This document shows positions 1-13,948 of a stretch of DNA of 64,000 nt, piece after piece (position 1 is the first letter of the stretch; each line of letters starts with the position of its first letter). The notes under the pieces were generated by a model. The model did not search any database. It worked only from the letters and a program-made list of their open reading frames with translations, and had not been told where the DNA came from. The DNA is from Aradus depressus (Eukaryota > Arthropoda > Insecta > Hemiptera > Aradidae). The stretch is from contig OY759215.1 of NCBI GenBank assembly GCA_963662175.1, positions 30,134,066-30,198,065 of the forward strand, written 5' to 3'. The position numbers and the translations under genes were made by a program.

Positions 1-2225
1 TGACTGGGAAATAAAAAGAAGCTCTAAAAGCTATCTAGATCCTGGCCTCGAACTAGTTACGACTCATCAAGCCCCTTGTAACCGTCACAAGAATACATAC
101 TCTCCAGACTTTTTATAGCTTAAAAGATGAAGAGTACGTATCCTTGTACCTTATTACAGTTACAAGGGCGCGAGGTGACGTATTTATTACCGCGACAAGG
201 CTGTATATGTGACCGGTGTGCACGAACCGTAGAGGTCACTGGGAAATAAAAAGAAGCTCTAAAAGCTATCTAGATCCTGGCCTCGAACTAGTTACGACTC
301 ATCAAGCCCCTTGTAACCGTCACAAGAACACATACTCTCCAGACTTTTTATAGCTTAAAAGATGAAGAGGCTGTATATGTGACCGGTGTGAACAAACCGT
401 AGAGGTGACTGAGAAATAAAAAGAAGCTCTGAAAGCTATCTAGATCCTGGCCTCGAACTAGTTACGACTCATCAAGCCCCTTGTAACCGTCACAAGAACA
501 CATACTCTCCAGACTTTTTATAGCTTATAGGATGAAGAGTACGTATCCTTGTACCTTATTACGGTTACAAGGGGCGCGAGGTGACGTATTTATTACCGCG
601 ACAAGGCTGTATATGTGACCGGTGTGCACGAAGCGTAGAGGTCACTGGGAAATAAAAAGAAGCTCTAAAAGCTATCTAGATCCTGGCCTCGAACTAGTTA
701 CGACTCATCAAGCCCCTTGTAACCGTCACAAGAACACATACTCTCCAGACTTTTTATAGCTTAAAAGATGAAGAGTACGTATCCTTGTACCTTATTACAG
801 TTACAAGGGCGCGAGGTGACGTATTTATTACCGCGACAAGGATGTAGATGTGACCGGTGTGCACGAACCGTAGAGGTCACTGGGAAATAAAAAGAAGCTC
901 TAAAAGCTATCTAGATCCTGGCCTCGAACTAGTTACGACTCATCAAGCCCCTTGTAACCGTCACAAGAATACATACTCTCCAGACTTTTTATAGCTTAAA
1001 AGATGAAGAGTACGTATCCTTGTACCTTATTACGGTTACAAGGGGCGCGAGGTGACGTATTTACTACCGCGACAAGGCTGTATATGTGACCGGTGTGCAC
1101 GAACCGTAGAGGTGACTGGGAAATAAAAAGAAGCTCTAAAAGCTATCTAGATCCTGGCCTCGAACTAGTTACGACTCATCAAGCCCCTTGTAACCGTCAC
1201 AAGAATACATACTCTCCAGACTTTTTATAGCTTAAAAGATGAAGAGTACGTATCCTTGTACCTTATTACAGTTACAAGGGCGCGAGGTGACGTATTTATT
1301 ACCGCGACAAGGCTGTATATGTGACCAGTGTGCACGAACCGTAGAGGTCACTGGGAAATAAAAAGAAGCTCTAAAAGCTATCTAGATCCTGGCCTCGAAC
1401 TAGTTACGACTCATCAAGCCCCTTGTAACCGTCACAAGAACACATACTCTCCAGACTTTTTATAGCTTAAAAGATGAAGAGGCTGTATATGTGACCGGTG
1501 TGAACAAACCGTAGAGGTGACTGAGAAATAAAAAGAAGCTCTGAAAGCTATCTAGATCCTGGCCTCGAACTAGTTACGACTCATCAAGCCCCTTGTAACC
1601 GTCACAAGAACACATACTCTCCAGACTTTTTATAGCTTATAGGATGAAGAGTACGTATCCTTGTACCTTATTACGGTTACAAGGGGCGCGAGGTGACGTA
1701 TTTATTACCGCGACAAGGCTGTATATGTGACCGGTGTGCACGAAGCGTAGAGGTCACTGGGAAATAAAAAGAAGCTCTAAAAGCTATCTAGATCCTGGCC
1801 TCGAACTAGTTACGACTCATCAAGCCCCTTGTAACCGTCACAAGAACACATACTCTCCAGACTTTTTATAGCTTAAAAGATGAAGAGTACGTATCCTTGT
1901 ACCTTATTACAGTTACAAGGGGCGCGAGGTGACGTATTTATTACCGCGACAAGGCTGCATATGTGACCGGTGTGCACGAACCGTAGAGGTGACTGGGAAA
2001 TAAAAAGAAGCTCTAAAAGCTATCTAGATCCTGGCCTCGAACTAGTTACGACTCATCAAGCCCCTTGTAACCGTCACAAGAACACATACTCTCCAGACTT
2101 TTTATAGCTTAAAAGATGAAGAGTACGTATCCTTGTACCTTATTACAGTTACAAGGGGCGCGAGGTGACGTATTTATTACCGCGACAAGGCTGCATATGT
2201 GACCGGTGTGCACGAACCGTAGAGG
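1..2225 (+). repeat. Higher-order repeat of 1112 bp within S1, two copies
   Basis: Monomer boundaries fall at 1, 236, 406, 642, 877, 1113 and again at 1113, 1348, 1518, 1754, 1990, 2226. The 170-bp short monomer with the GTGAACAAACCG variant occurs at the same place in both. This marks a five-monomer unit duplicated once (1-1112 and 1113-2225). Confidence 0.85.
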
Positions 2226-4904
2226 TGACTGGGAAATAAAAAGAAACTCTAAAAGCTATCTAGATCCTGGCCTCGAACTAGTTACGACTCATCAAGCCCC
2301 TTGTAACCGTCACAAGAACACATACTCTCCAGACTTTTTATAGCTTAAGAGATGAAGAGTACGTATCCTTGTACCTTATTACGGTTACAAGGGGCGCGAG
2401 GTGACGTATTTATTACCGCGACAAGGCTGTAGATGTGACCGGTGTGCACGAAGCGTAGAGGTGACTGGGAAATAAAAAGAAGCTCTAAAAGCTATCTAGA
2501 TCCTGGCCGCGAACTAGTTACGACTCATCAAGCCTCTTGTAACCGTCACAAGAACACATACTCTCCAGACTTTTTATAGCTTAAAAGATGAAGAGTACGT
2601 ATCCTTGTACCTTATTACAGTTACAAGGGCGCGAGGTGACGTATTTATTACCGCGACAAGGCTGTAGATGTGACCGGTGTGCACGAACCGTAGAGGTCAC
2701 TGGGAAATAAAAAGAAGCTCTAAAAGCTATCTAGATCCTGGCCTCGAACTAGTTACGACTCATCAAGCCCCTTGTAACCGTCACAAGAATACATACTCTC
2801 CAGACTTTTTATAGCTTAAAAGATGAAGAGTACGTATCCTTGTACCTTATTACAGTTACAAGGGCGCGAGGTGACGTATTTATTACCGCGACAAGGCTGT
2901 ATATGTGACCGGTGTGCACGAACCGTAGAGGTGACTGGGAAATAAAAAGAAGCTCTAAAAGCTATCTAGATCCTGGCCTCGAACTAGTTACGACTCATCA
3001 AGCCCCTTGTAACCGTCACAAGAATACATACTCTCCAGACTTTTTATAGCTTAAAAGATGAAGAGTACGTATCCTTGTACCTTATTACGGTTACAAGGGG
3101 CGCGAGGTGACGTATTTACTACCGCGACAAGGCTGTATATGTGACCGGTGTGCACGAACCGTAGAGGTGACTGGGAAATAAAAAGAAGCTCTAAAAGCTA
3201 TCTAGATCCTGGCCTCGAACTAGTTACGACTCATCAAGCCCCTTGTAACCGTCACAAGAATACATACTCTCCAGACTTTTTATAGCTTAAAAGATGAAGA
3301 GTACGTATCCTTGTACCTTATTACAGTTACAAGGGCGCGAGGTGACGTATTTATTACCGCGACAAGGCTGTATATGTGACCGGTGTGCACGAAGCGTAGA
3401 GGTCACTGGGAAATAAAAAGAAGCTCTAAAAGCTATCTAGATCCTGGCCTCGAACTAGTTACGACTCATCAAGCCCCTTGTAACCGTCACAAGAATACAT
3501 ACTCTCCAGACTTTTTATAGCTTAAAAGATGAAGAGTACGTATCCTTGTACCTTATTACAGTTACAAGGGCGCGAGGTGACGTATTTATTACCGCGACAA
3601 GGCTGTATATGTGACCGGTGTGCACGAACCGTAGAGGTGACTGGGAAATAAAAAGAAGCTCTAAAAGCTATCTAGATCCTGGCCTCGAACTAGTTACGAC
3701 TCATCAAGCCCCTTGTAACCGTCACAAGAATACATACTCTCCAGACTTTTTATAGCTTAAAAGATGAAGAGTACGTATCCTTGTACCTTATTACGGTTAC
3801 AAGGGGCGCGAGGTGACGTATTTACTACCGCGACAAGGCTGTATATGTGACCGGTGTGCACGAACCGTAGAGGTGACTGGGAAATAAAAAGAAGCTCTAA
3901 AAGCTATCTAGATCCTGGCCTCGAACTAGTTACGACTCATCAAGCCCCTTGTAACCGTCACAAGAATACATACTCTCCAGACTTTTTATAGCTTAAAAGA
4001 TGAAGAGTACGTATCCTTGTACCTTATTACAGTTACAAGGGCGCGAGGTGACGTATTTATTACCGCGACAAGGCTGTATATGTGACCGGTGTGCACGAAC
4101 CGTAGAGGTCACTGGGAAATAAAAAGAAGCTCTAAAAGCTATCTAGATCCTGGCCTCGAACTAGTTACGACTCATCAAGCCCCTTGTAACCGTCACAAGA
4201 ACACATACTCTCCAGACTTTTTATAGCTTAAGAGATGAAGAGTACGTATCCTTGTACCTTATTACGGTTACAAGGGGCGCGAGGTGACGTATTTATTACC
4301 GCGACAAGGCTGTATATGTGACCGGTGTGCACGAAGCGTAGAGGTCACTGGGAAATAAAAAGAAGCTCTAAAAGCTATCTAGATCCTGGCCTCGAACTAG
4401 TTACGACTCATCAAGCCGCTTGTAACCGTCACAAGAATACATACTCTCCAGACTTTTTATAGCTTAAAAGATGAAGAGTACGTATCCTTGTACCTTATTA
4501 CGGTTACAAGGGGCGCGAGGTGACGTATTTACTACCGCGACAAGGCTGTATATGTGACCAGTGTGCACGAACCGTAGAGGTCACTGGGAAATAAAAAGAA
4601 GCTCTAAAAGCTATCTAGATCCTGGCCTCGAACTAGTTACGACTCATCAATCCCCTTGTAACCGTCACAAGAACACATACTCTCCAGACTTTTTATAGCT
4701 TAAAAGATGAAGAGTACGTATCGTTGTACCTTATTACGGTTACAAGGGGCGCGAGGTGACGTATTTATTACCGCGACAAGGCTGTAGATGTGACCGGTGT
4801 GCTCGAATCGTAGAGATCACTGGGAAATAAAATGAAGCTCTCGAAGCTATCTAGATCCTGGCCTCGAACTAGTTACGACTCATCAAGCCCCTTGTAACCG
4901 TGAC

Positions 4905-5005
4905 AAGAACACATACTCTCCAGACTTTTTATAGCTTAAAAGATGAAGAGTACGTATCCTTGTACCTTATTACGGTTACAAGGGGCGCGAGGTGACGTAT
5001 TTACT
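4905..5005. repeat. Representative S-monomer hairpin (18-bp inverted repeat)
   Basis: In the S family GCCCCTTGTAACCGTGAC and its exact reverse complement GTCACGGTTACAAGGGGC lie about 60-80 bp apart, across the junction of adjacent monomers. Inside them ACAAGAATACATACTCT pairs with AGAGTATGTATCCTTGT (one mismatch). Individual monomers vary; GTAACCGTCAC is commoner than GTAACCGTGAC at the right arm. The array left edges at 14479, 24990 and 29559 fall exactly on the GTCACGGTTACAAGGGGC word, so it behaves like a terminal inverted repeat of the amplified unit. The coordinates give one example region. Confidence 0.7.
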
Positions 5006-5178
5006 ACCGCGACAAGGCTGTAGATGTGACCGGTGTGCACGAATCGTAGAGGTGACTGGGAAATAAAAAGAAGCTCTAAAAGCTATCTAGATCCTGGCCT
5101 CGAACTAGTTACGACTCATCAAGCCGCTTGTAACCGTCACAAGAACACATACTCTCCAGACTTTTTATAGCTTGAAAG

Positions 5179-8060
5179 ATGATGAGTACGTATCCTTGTA
5201 CCTTATTACGGTTACAAGTGGCGCGAGGTGACGTATTTACTACCGCGACAAGGCTGTATATGTCACCGGTGTGCACGAATCGTAGAGGTGACTGGGAAAT
5301 AAAAAGAAGCTCTAAAAGCTATCTAGATCCTGGCCTCGAACTAGTTACGACTCATCAAGCCCCTTGTAACCGTCACAAGAACACATACTCTCCAGACTTT
5401 TTATAGCTTAAGAGATGAAGAGCACCTATCCTTGTACCTTATTACGGTTACAAGGGGCGCGAGGTGACGTATTTATTACCGCGACAAGGCTGTATATGTG
5501 ACCGGTGTGCACGAATCGTAGAGGTGACTGGGAAATAAAAAGAAGCTTTAGAAGCTATCTAGATCCTGGCCTCGAACTAGTTACGACTCATCAAGCCCCT
5601 TGTAACCGTGACGAGAACACATACTCTCCATGAAAACTGACATAATTGCAGAGACTCTCCAGACTTTTTATAGCTTAAAAGATGAAGAGTACGTATCCTT
5701 GTACCTTATTACGGTTACAAGGGGCGCGAGGTGACGTATTTACTACCGCGACAAGGCTGTATATGTGACCGGTGTGCACGAACCGTAGAGGTGACTGGGA
5801 AATAAAAAGAAGCTCTAAAAGCTATCTAGATCCTGGCCTCGAACTAGTTACGACTCATCAAGCCCCTTGTAACCGTCACAAGAACACATACTCTCCAGAC
5901 TTTTTATAGCTTAAGAGATGAAGAGTACGTATCCTTGTACCTTATTACGGTTACAAGGGGCGCGAGGTGACGTATTTATTACCGCGACAAGGCTGTATAT
6001 GTGACCGGTGTGCACGAATCGTAGAGGTGACTGGGAAATAAAAAGAAGCTTTAGAAGCTATCTAGATCCTGGCCTCGAACTAGTTACGACTCATCAAGGC
6101 CTTTGTAACCGTGACGAGAACACATACTCTCCAGACTTTTTATAGCTTAAAAGATGAAGAGTACGTATCCTTGTACCTTATTACGGTTACAAGGGGCGCG
6201 AGGTGACGTATTTATTACCGCGACAAGGCTGTAGATGTGACCGGTGTGCACGAACCGTAGAGGTGACTGGGAAATAAAAAGAAGCTCTAAAAGCTATCTA
6301 GATCCTGGCCTCGAACTAGTTACGACTCATCAAGCCCCTTGTAACCGTCACAAGAACACATACTCTCCAGACTTTTTATAGCTTAAGAGATGAAGAGTAC
6401 GTATCCTTGTACCTTATTACGGTTACAAGGGGCGCGAGGTGACGTATTTACTACCGCGACAAGGCTGTATATGTCACCGGTGTGCACGAATCGTAGAGGT
6501 GACTGGGAAATAAAAAGAAGCTCTAAAAGCTATCTAGATCCTGGCCTCGAACTAGTTACGACTCATCAAGCCCCTTGTAACCGTCACAAGAACACATACT
6601 CTCCAGACTTTTTATAGCTTAAGAGATGAAGAGCACCTATCCTTGTACCTTATTACGGTTACAAGGGGCGCGAGGTGACGTATTTATTACCGCGACAAGG
6701 CTGTATATGTGACCGGTGTGCACGAATCGTAGAGGTGACTGGGAAATAAAAAGAAGCTTTAGAAGCTATCTAGATCCTGGCCTCGAACTAGTTACGACTC
6801 ATCAAGCCCCTTGTAACCGTGACGAGAACACATACTCTCCAGACTTTTTATAGCTTAAAAGATGAAGAGTACGTATCCTTGTACCTTATTACGGTTACAA
6901 GGGGCGCGAGGTGACGTATTTATTACCGCGACAAGGCTGTAGATGTGACCGGTGTGCACGAACCGTAGAGGTGACTGGGAAATAAAAAGAAGCTCTAAAA
7001 GCTATCTAGATCCTGGCCTCGAACTAGTTACGACTCATCAAGCCCTTTGTAACCGTCACAAGAACACATACTCTCCATGAAAACTGACATAATTGCAGAG
7101 ACTCTCCAGACTTTTTATAGCTTAAAAGATGAAGAGTACGTATCCTTGTACCTTATTACGGTTACAAGGGGCGCGAGGTGACGTATTTACTACCGCGACA
7201 AGGCTGTATATGTGACCGGTGTGCACGAACCGTAGAGGTGACTGGGAAATAAAAAGAAGCTCTAAAAGCTATCTAGATCCTGGCCTCGAACTAGTTACGA
7301 CTCATCAAGCCCCTTGTAACCGTCACAAGAACACATACTCTCCAGACTTTTTATAGCTTAAGAGATGAAGAGTACGTATCCTTGTACCTTATTACGGTTA
7401 CAAGGGGCGCGAGGTGACGTATTTATTACCGCGACAAGGCTGTATATGTGACCGGTGTGCACGAACCGTAGAGGTGACAGGGAAATAAAAAGAAGCTCTA
7501 AAAGCTATCTAGATCCTGGCCTCGAACTAGTTACGACTCATCAAGCCCCTTGTAACCGTCACAAGAACACATACTCTCCAGACTTTTTATAGCTTAAGAG
7601 ATGAAGAGTACGTATCCTTCTACCTTATTACGGTTACAAGGGGCGCGAGGTGACGTATTTATTACCGCGACAAGGCTGTATATGTGACCGGTGTGCACGA
7701 ACCGTAGAGGTGACTGGGAAATAAAAAGAAGCTCTAAAAGCTATCTAGATCCTGGCCTCGAACTAGTTACGACTCATCAAGCCCCTTGTAACCGTCACAA
7801 GAACACATACTCTCCAGACTTTTTATAGCTTAAGAGATGAAGAGTACGTATCCTTGTACCTTATTACGGTTACAAGGGGCGCGAGGTGACGTATTTACTA
7901 CCGCGACAAGGCTGTATATGTGACCGGTGTGCACGAACCGTAGAGGTGACTGGGAAATAAAAAGAAGCTCTAAAAGCTATCTAGATCCTGGCCTCGAACT
8001 AGTTACGACTCATCAAGCCCCTTGTAACCGTCACAAGAACACATACTCTCCAGACTTTTT
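5179..8060 (+). repeat. Higher-order repeat of about 1447 bp within S1
   Basis: A 31-bp insertion beginning TGAAAACTGACATAATTGCA occurs after CATACTCTCCA at 5631 and again at 7078, 1447 bp apart. That equals six monomers plus the insertion. Neighbouring variants, such as the TTAGAAGCTATC monomers, also recur in order. The outer limits given are approximate. Confidence 0.7.
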
Positions 8061-9430
8061 ATAGCTTAAGAGATGAAGAGTACGTATCCTTGTACCTTAT
8101 TACGGTTACAAGGGGCGCGAGGTGACGTATTTACTACCGCGACAAGGCTGTATATGTGACCGGTGTGCACGAACCGTAGAGGTGACTGGGAAATAAAAAG
8201 AAGCTCTAAAAGCTATCTAGATCCTGGCCTCGAACTAGTTACGACTCATCAAGCCCCTTGTAACCGTCACAAGAACACATACTCTCCAGACTTTTTATAG
8301 CTTAAGAGATGAAGAGTACGTATCCTTGTACCTTATTACGGTTACAAGCGGCGCGAGGTGACGTATTTACTACCGCGACAAGGCTGTATATGTGACCGGT
8401 GTGCACGAACCGTAGAGGTGACTGGGAAATAAAAAGAAGCTCTAAAAGCTATCTAGATCCTGGCCTCGAACTAGTTACGACTCATCAAGCCCCTTGTAAC
8501 CGTCACAAGAACACATACTCTCCAGACTTTTTATAGCTTAAAAGAAGAAGAGTACGTATCCTTGTACCTTATTACGGTTACAAGGGGCGCGAGGTGACGT
8601 ATTTATTACCGCGACAAGGCTGTATATGTGACCGGTGTGCACGAACCGTAGAGGTGACTGGGAAATAAAAAGAAGCTCTAAAAGCTATCTAGATCCTGGC
8701 CTCGAACTAGTTACGACTCATCAAGCCCCTTGTAACCGTCACAAGAACACATACTCTCCAGACTTTTTATAGCTTAAAAGAAGAAGAGTACGTATCCTTG
8801 TACCTTATTACGGTTACAAGGGGCGCGAGGTGACGTATTTATTACCGCGACAAGGCTGTATATGTGACCGGTGTGCACGAACCGTAGAGGTGACTGGGAA
8901 ATAAAAAGAAGCTCTAAAAGCTATCTAGATCCTGGCCTCGAACTAGTTACGACTCATCAAGCCCCTTGTAACCGTCACAAGAACACATACTCTCCAGACT
9001 TTTTATAGCTTAAAAGATGAAGAGTACGTATCCTTGTACCTTATTACGGTTACAAGGGGCGCGAGGTGACGTATTTACTACCGCGACAAGGCTGTATATG
9101 TGACCGGTGTGCACAAACCTTAGAGGTGACTGGGAAGTAGCTCTGAAAACTAACTATATCCTATCCTGGTCTCGAACTGGTTACGACTCATCAAGCCTCT
9201 TGTAACCGTCACAAGAACACATACTCTTCAGCCTTTATTTTCGCTGAAAATATGAAGAGTAACATTGTACATTATTACATTTACAAGGGCCGCGAGGTGA
9301 CGTATTAAGTGCAGTGAGTAGGAAGTGGATGTAACCGGTGTGCACAAACCGTAGAGGTGACTGGGAAATAAAGAGAAGTTTTGAAAGCTATCTAGATCCT
9401 GGCCTTGAACTAGTTACGACTCATCAAGCC

Positions 9431-11060
9431 GCTACAAAGTCAACAATAGCAAATATGTTTAGTTAGTGTTGCACATGGGTAAATAAAACTATCATATTAA
9501 ACACCCGTAGATTATTTAAAAAGTATGTACAATACTGGTCAAAAAATTGGCCAATTCACTCTGAGACTGACTGTATATCATCAATGGAAATGATGACCAC
9601 CATTGTTCTATTGTGACGTGGTTGATTATCGTTGTTAATTTTGTTATTGGACATTATGTGAAAAACCTACTTCTAGTTTGGAATAAGTAATTGGTGATGT
9701 GATGGGTGATAATAGAATGGTATAATTTTCACAGTTAAATATAATTAAAGCTATCGACGAGGTTATGGAAAATGTAGGGGGGTGAACGTAGACCTGAATT
9801 GTATAAGCTTTGGGTTTAGTTTTTGATGATGGATAGTGCTACTAGAATGTGTAATATACGTTATACGTAGACCTGAATTGTATATGATATTTGGGGGTAT
9901 AGTTTTTGATAATCGATAGTGCTACTATCAATGGGACGAGATCTAAAGAGACATATACAGAGGCTTAATTGGAACAGTATTTTTTCTTTGAAGTTTTGAA
10001 CAGTTGACTTCGGTGTGTTAAGGTTGGGTATTGCTGATATGTTTTGGTTGCTGTAAAAAACAAGATGTATTAGTGTGTTCTCTTGCCTATTGAGAACAAC
10101 CTGGCAGAAATACCGATTCTTCGAAGGCTCAATGTTAATTCTGTATTTTTGTAAAATCAATTGTGAAGTGTTGTATCGTAATGACACTAGATTGCATTTC
10201 TTGAAAGGACGCTGTTGTCGGATGTATGCATAGTCAAATAACATGATTTGTAAAAAGTATGTCACAACTGATTTTTACCTACAGACATAGTAATATATTA
10301 TAATTTGGATGTTAAAGAGGTTCCATTCAGGTTACATCGGCTGTTGTTCTGGGAGCTATGAAAGTATACTATACAAGTGGCATATAAATAGCAATTATTC
10401 GTCTGGATGGTGGGTGGTGTGACGTCAAATGGGTTGATAATTGATAATAGTTCACCTCGTGGTGGCTATCAAAAATGTAGTTGATTTGGGGAAGTGATCT
10501 TCTGGTACCTTGTTAAAGATTGGAATGGTTGGTTCCTATGTCACAGGATGAAATTCGGAAAGATGGTACTGTGTAAGAGTTCCTATTTGGGTTGTACAAT
10601 GAGACTTACTGGAGCCTAACGAAAATGTTCAAGGATGTATGAGGTCTCCAAATAATGCATGTATGAGGCTAACGGAAATGCACAAGGTCAATACATATGG
10701 TCAACGTAACAGTAGACGATGATATCATAAACTCTTTTACTTTGAAGGGAGAGAGGAAACTTAGTCAAACAATTATGAGGATAACGGAAACTAAGGAGTA
10801 TAGAAGGAATCTAACCACAACCAGGTTTATAGAGAGAAACCGAAAACTAAGTTTAAGGATGGAAACCTTGTGGGAAGGGCTCTTCTGAAAACCGCGCTGG
10901 GTAAGCATCAGGATGGGTAATGTCGATAGAAAAAAATTGGGAGAGGGGCGTCATGGCTACGTCTCAGGGTAGTTAAGAATGTTTTCGATGATTTAGGAAC
11001 ATCGTATATCGTATAGTACTAAAGCTAAAGAGAGGGAAGGGGGTGGGATGCCTCATCAGA
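9431..11060. repeat. Right inverted arm R1 flanking satellite S1
   Basis: Single-copy-looking AT-rich sequence after the satellite. Its parts recur in inverted orientation to the left of other S arrays. GTAGACCTGAATTGTATA at 9789 is the reverse complement of a word near 24,900. The stretch around 10,670-11,060 (ACAAGGTCAATACATATGG and onward) recurs at about 17,470, 25,830 and 32,555. The word GACCTGAATTGTATA is also repeated locally at 9790 and 9870. No recognisable gene. Confidence 0.7.
9861..10265 (-). CDS. Uncharacterised 134-codon open frame (doubtful)
   Basis: The longest open frame outside the satellites in the first 50 kb (134 codons, ATG to stop on the minus strand). It lies inside the R1 arm, which is repetitive. 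The product is rich in Ile, Leu, Phe, Gln and Asn and has three or more Cys near the C-terminal end. I see no conserved motif, signal peptide or membrane segment, and the other copies of the arm do not show a matching long frame. It may be a chance frame in AT-rich DNA. Confidence 0.15.
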   Translation of the reverse strand: MTYFLQIMLFDYAYIRQQRPFKKCNLVSLRYNTSQLILQKYRINIEPSKNRYFCQVVLNRQENTLIHLVFYSNQNISAIPNLNTPKSTVQNFKEKILFQLSLCICLFRSRPIDSSTIDYQKLYPQISYTIQVYV

Positions 11061-13948
11061 GTTCCTCGATGAAAGACGTAACTCCCTGCGCCAAGACTCT
11101 TTTTACTATTATCGACGACATGAAGAATAACTTGGGATGCTTCTCAGCAGTATATCTGCAAACAAGAAAAGAGAAAGATGATGTCAATATACGACAAAAA
11201 ATGCTTTAGTCAGATTTCGGTCAGTTCCGCTGTGATGCTTTTAAATTATTGAAAAGATAAGAAGAATTACATCAGAGATTCCCTACATCCAAATCAGCTG
11301 TAATGCTATAAAACATAATAAAAGAAACATTTTAAATATGTGAAAGGACAAAAAAACATACCTGTCAGAGCGGAGTTTCTCATGAAATTAACTTGGAATA
11401 AGATAATGTAACAAAACCTGTGGCCAATATAAGACAAAAGATGCATAGATAATCAGGAAAATTCATGTTAGAAAGACTTTCATCAAATACCGGATATCCA
11501 GAGCAGTTGCAATGTTATAAAAATAATAATAAAATACAACAAAAAAGTAATTTCTTTTTAAAATCTCTTAGATCGGAGATTTTCATCAAACTAACTTATC
11601 ACAAACTCCTGAATAATCAGAGAATCTCAGCTCATCCACAGTCCGCCAAGTAAACATAAGTTTCATAAGACATCGAGAGCAGCACATCGTTAAGCAACGA
11701 TGACAATCGTCAAATACTGGATATCCAAAGGAAGTGTTATGCTTTTAAAACAAATATAACGTTTGTAGAATGATGGTACTTACGTAAGATCAAGGCTTCT
11801 CAAAATAACTAATCGCTGAATAATGTAAGGTATGAGAACTACTCGGTATGCACCTCCGACGATAAATCTGCAATCAAGAACAAAATAAAGAAATATACAG
11901 ACACGTGTGGTCAATACAAGAAAAGACACTTTAGACATAACCAGGAATCTCATCTCATTCATCAGTTCCTCAAGCAAAAACTAAATGATTTCTTAACAGA
12001 CAAACTGATCACTGACTTCCTAAATAATCAGGGAATCTGACCTCATCCACAGTCCGCCAAGTAAAAAAGACTCGCTTCGGATTCCGTACATAACGTTTTA
12101 GATATGTGAATGAACAAAAAAAATCATTCCTGTCATAGATAATCAGGGAATCTTACATCATCCCCGGTTCGTCAAGCAACAATGAATACTTCACATTCAA
12201 AACAGATGCAATTCTTTTAAAACGAATATAAATTTTGTAGAAAATTAACAACAGTAAGATAAAGGTTTCTCATCAAACTAACCTTTCGCTGATTTATGCA
12301 CGATATGGAGGACAACCAAGGATGCACCTCCGATGATATACATGTAAACAAAAACAGAACAAATAATATTCAGACACTTGTGGTAACATAAGAAATATTA
12401 CTTCACATACGAGTATATTCGGGAAATCTTACCTTATCCAAAGTTGCTCAAGCAAAACTTACTTTCAAGGGATTCCCTACATCCAGATGAACTGTGATGC
12501 TACAAAATAGAATAAAAGAAACATTTAAAATCCGTGGAAGGACAAAAATAAACTACCTGCTTGTCGGAGTTTCTCATTAAACATGCAATTAAGAATGAAA
12601 AATTATAGAATGTCTTGGAAGATGTTGCGTCAAAATAATATATAGATAATGAAGGAGTCCCACGTATGCTCCGGTTTCGCAATCAGAAATCTCTATCAAC
12701 GAATTCCGGATATCCAAAGCTATAAATAAAAATATATGTATTATATACTTATTATAATATATTATTACACAATTATTTAAAAAAAATTATTTACCTATAA
12801 GTTCCGACGTTTTGCAACTCGACGAACAATCCAGGCGATGAAGAATAACTGGGGATGCACCTCAGACGATATATCAACAACAAACAAACAAGAACAGAAT
12901 AAGATGATGTACGGAAACCTTTGGTCAATATAAGACAAAATAATATAACTATGATCAAAGAGTCTCACCTCCTATCCCCAGTATCATCAGTAGAAATGAC
13001 TTTCATTCCAAAGCGGACATTCATAGATGTTGTAATGATAAAAATATGATACGAAAGTATTAGAAAATTGTGAAAAATAATATATATGTTTGGATTAGCT
13101 CGTAAACTAGATAACATTAGGCTAGTAAACGATAAAATAACTTTTCGATAATAAAGGAGTCACCCCATATGTCTGTATTCGTAAGCAGAAATAATAACAA
13201 AACGAAAAGGTAGGTACTATATGAATGTGAAGAAAAAAAAATACCTGTATTCCGGACGTTGTATTATTCAGCGTAGGATCGCGGCAGACATGAAGAATAA
13301 TTCGGAATGCCCGACAGTCAATATATCAGCAAACAAACACAGAATAAAATTGATGTAAGAAGACTTGTCGACCACCTGGAACAATACACTTTCTAAATAA
13401 CCAGGCAACCTCTTCTACGGTTTCTCTTGAAAGATGATTTTCATCCAATTTCGATTTTCCAATGTCACTGTAATAATATTCATAAGAATACAAATATGTA
13501 TAAATAATTACACAATTGTGAAAAAAAAAAATTCACCGAAAAAAAGTTCCGACATTCTGCAACGCGACGCATGATCAAGCAGACATGAAGAATAACTTGG
13601 GACGCACATCAGACGATACATCAACAACAAACAAACAAGAACAGAATAAGATGATGTATGGAGACCTTTGGCCAATATAAAACAAAATAATATTAGACTT
13701 GTCCATCACCTGGAATAATAGGATTTCTAAATAACATGGGAATCTCACCTCTTCCACGGTTTTTCATGCAGAAATAATGTTCAACTAATTCCGGTTATCA
13801 AATGCTGCTGTAAAGCTATTGAGAAGAATAAAAATATATATTAAATAGCTGAAAAAAAAACATTTACCTGTATAATCGGACTTATTCATTAGCACACCTG
13901 AGCGCTGGATCATCAGTAGAAAGGGTATGACGGGTTTGTGGCAAAAGA
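11060..13948 (-). other. Exon-like module block F1, copy 1
   Basis: Degenerate modules read on the minus strand. The recurring acceptor is TTCTTGTTTGCAG followed by ATATATCGTCTGAGGTGC, with donors such as CAG followed by GTATTTTTTTTC, and AATTCATTATT-like Ser/Leu-rich bodies between. Typical plus-strand landmarks are CAGACGATATATC, CTGCAAACAAGAACAG, CCTGTCAGAGCGGAG and CAGTCCGCCAAGTAA. Open stretches exist (for example 11780-11977 and 13575-13757 on the minus strand) but they run across predicted introns and end at shared stops. I regard this as a decayed tandem microexon block rather than separate small genes. Confidence 0.5.

Larger units (their letters stand above)
1..9430 (+). repeat. Satellite array S1, about 236-bp monomers, starts before the window
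   Basis: About 40 head-to-tail monomers. The phrase AGAGGTSACTGGGAAATAAA recurs at 231, 637, 872, 1108 and onward at 235-236 bp steps, with a shorter 170-bp variant (236 to 406, and again 1348 to 1518). Copies are very similar through 9.1 kb; the last one or two (9110-9430) are diverged and the array breaks off inside a monomer. Each monomer contains TGACGTATTTA, a CTCGAACTAGTTACGACTC segment, and two inverted copies of an 18-bp word (see the hairpin entry). Short open frames of about 75 codons (5179-5406, 6390-6617) are the satellite itself and are not called genes. Confidence 0.97.

Noticed and set aside
5179..6617. 75-codon frames in S1 as small genes
   Set aside because: They are one satellite frame, present or broken according to monomer variants, with no gene signals.
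1..9430. CRISPR array
   Set aside because: Units are long, contiguous and near identical without unique spacers, in a eukaryotic context.
1..9430. tRNA-like B box in the S monomer (CCTCGAACTAG...)
   Set aside because: Departs from GGTTCGANNCC at several positions and has no A box at a suitable distance.
10697..10888. 63-codon frame MVNVTVDDDIINSF... repeated at 32,575
   Set aside because: Lies in the repeated R arm; its end differs among copies and the R2 and R3 copies are broken by indels.
13575..13757. 60-codon minus frame (MEEVRFPCYLEI...) and sisters at 22174 and 28652 as a conserved small gene
   Set aside because: Conservation follows from block duplication; the frame spans acceptor- and donor-like edges and ends at a shared stop.
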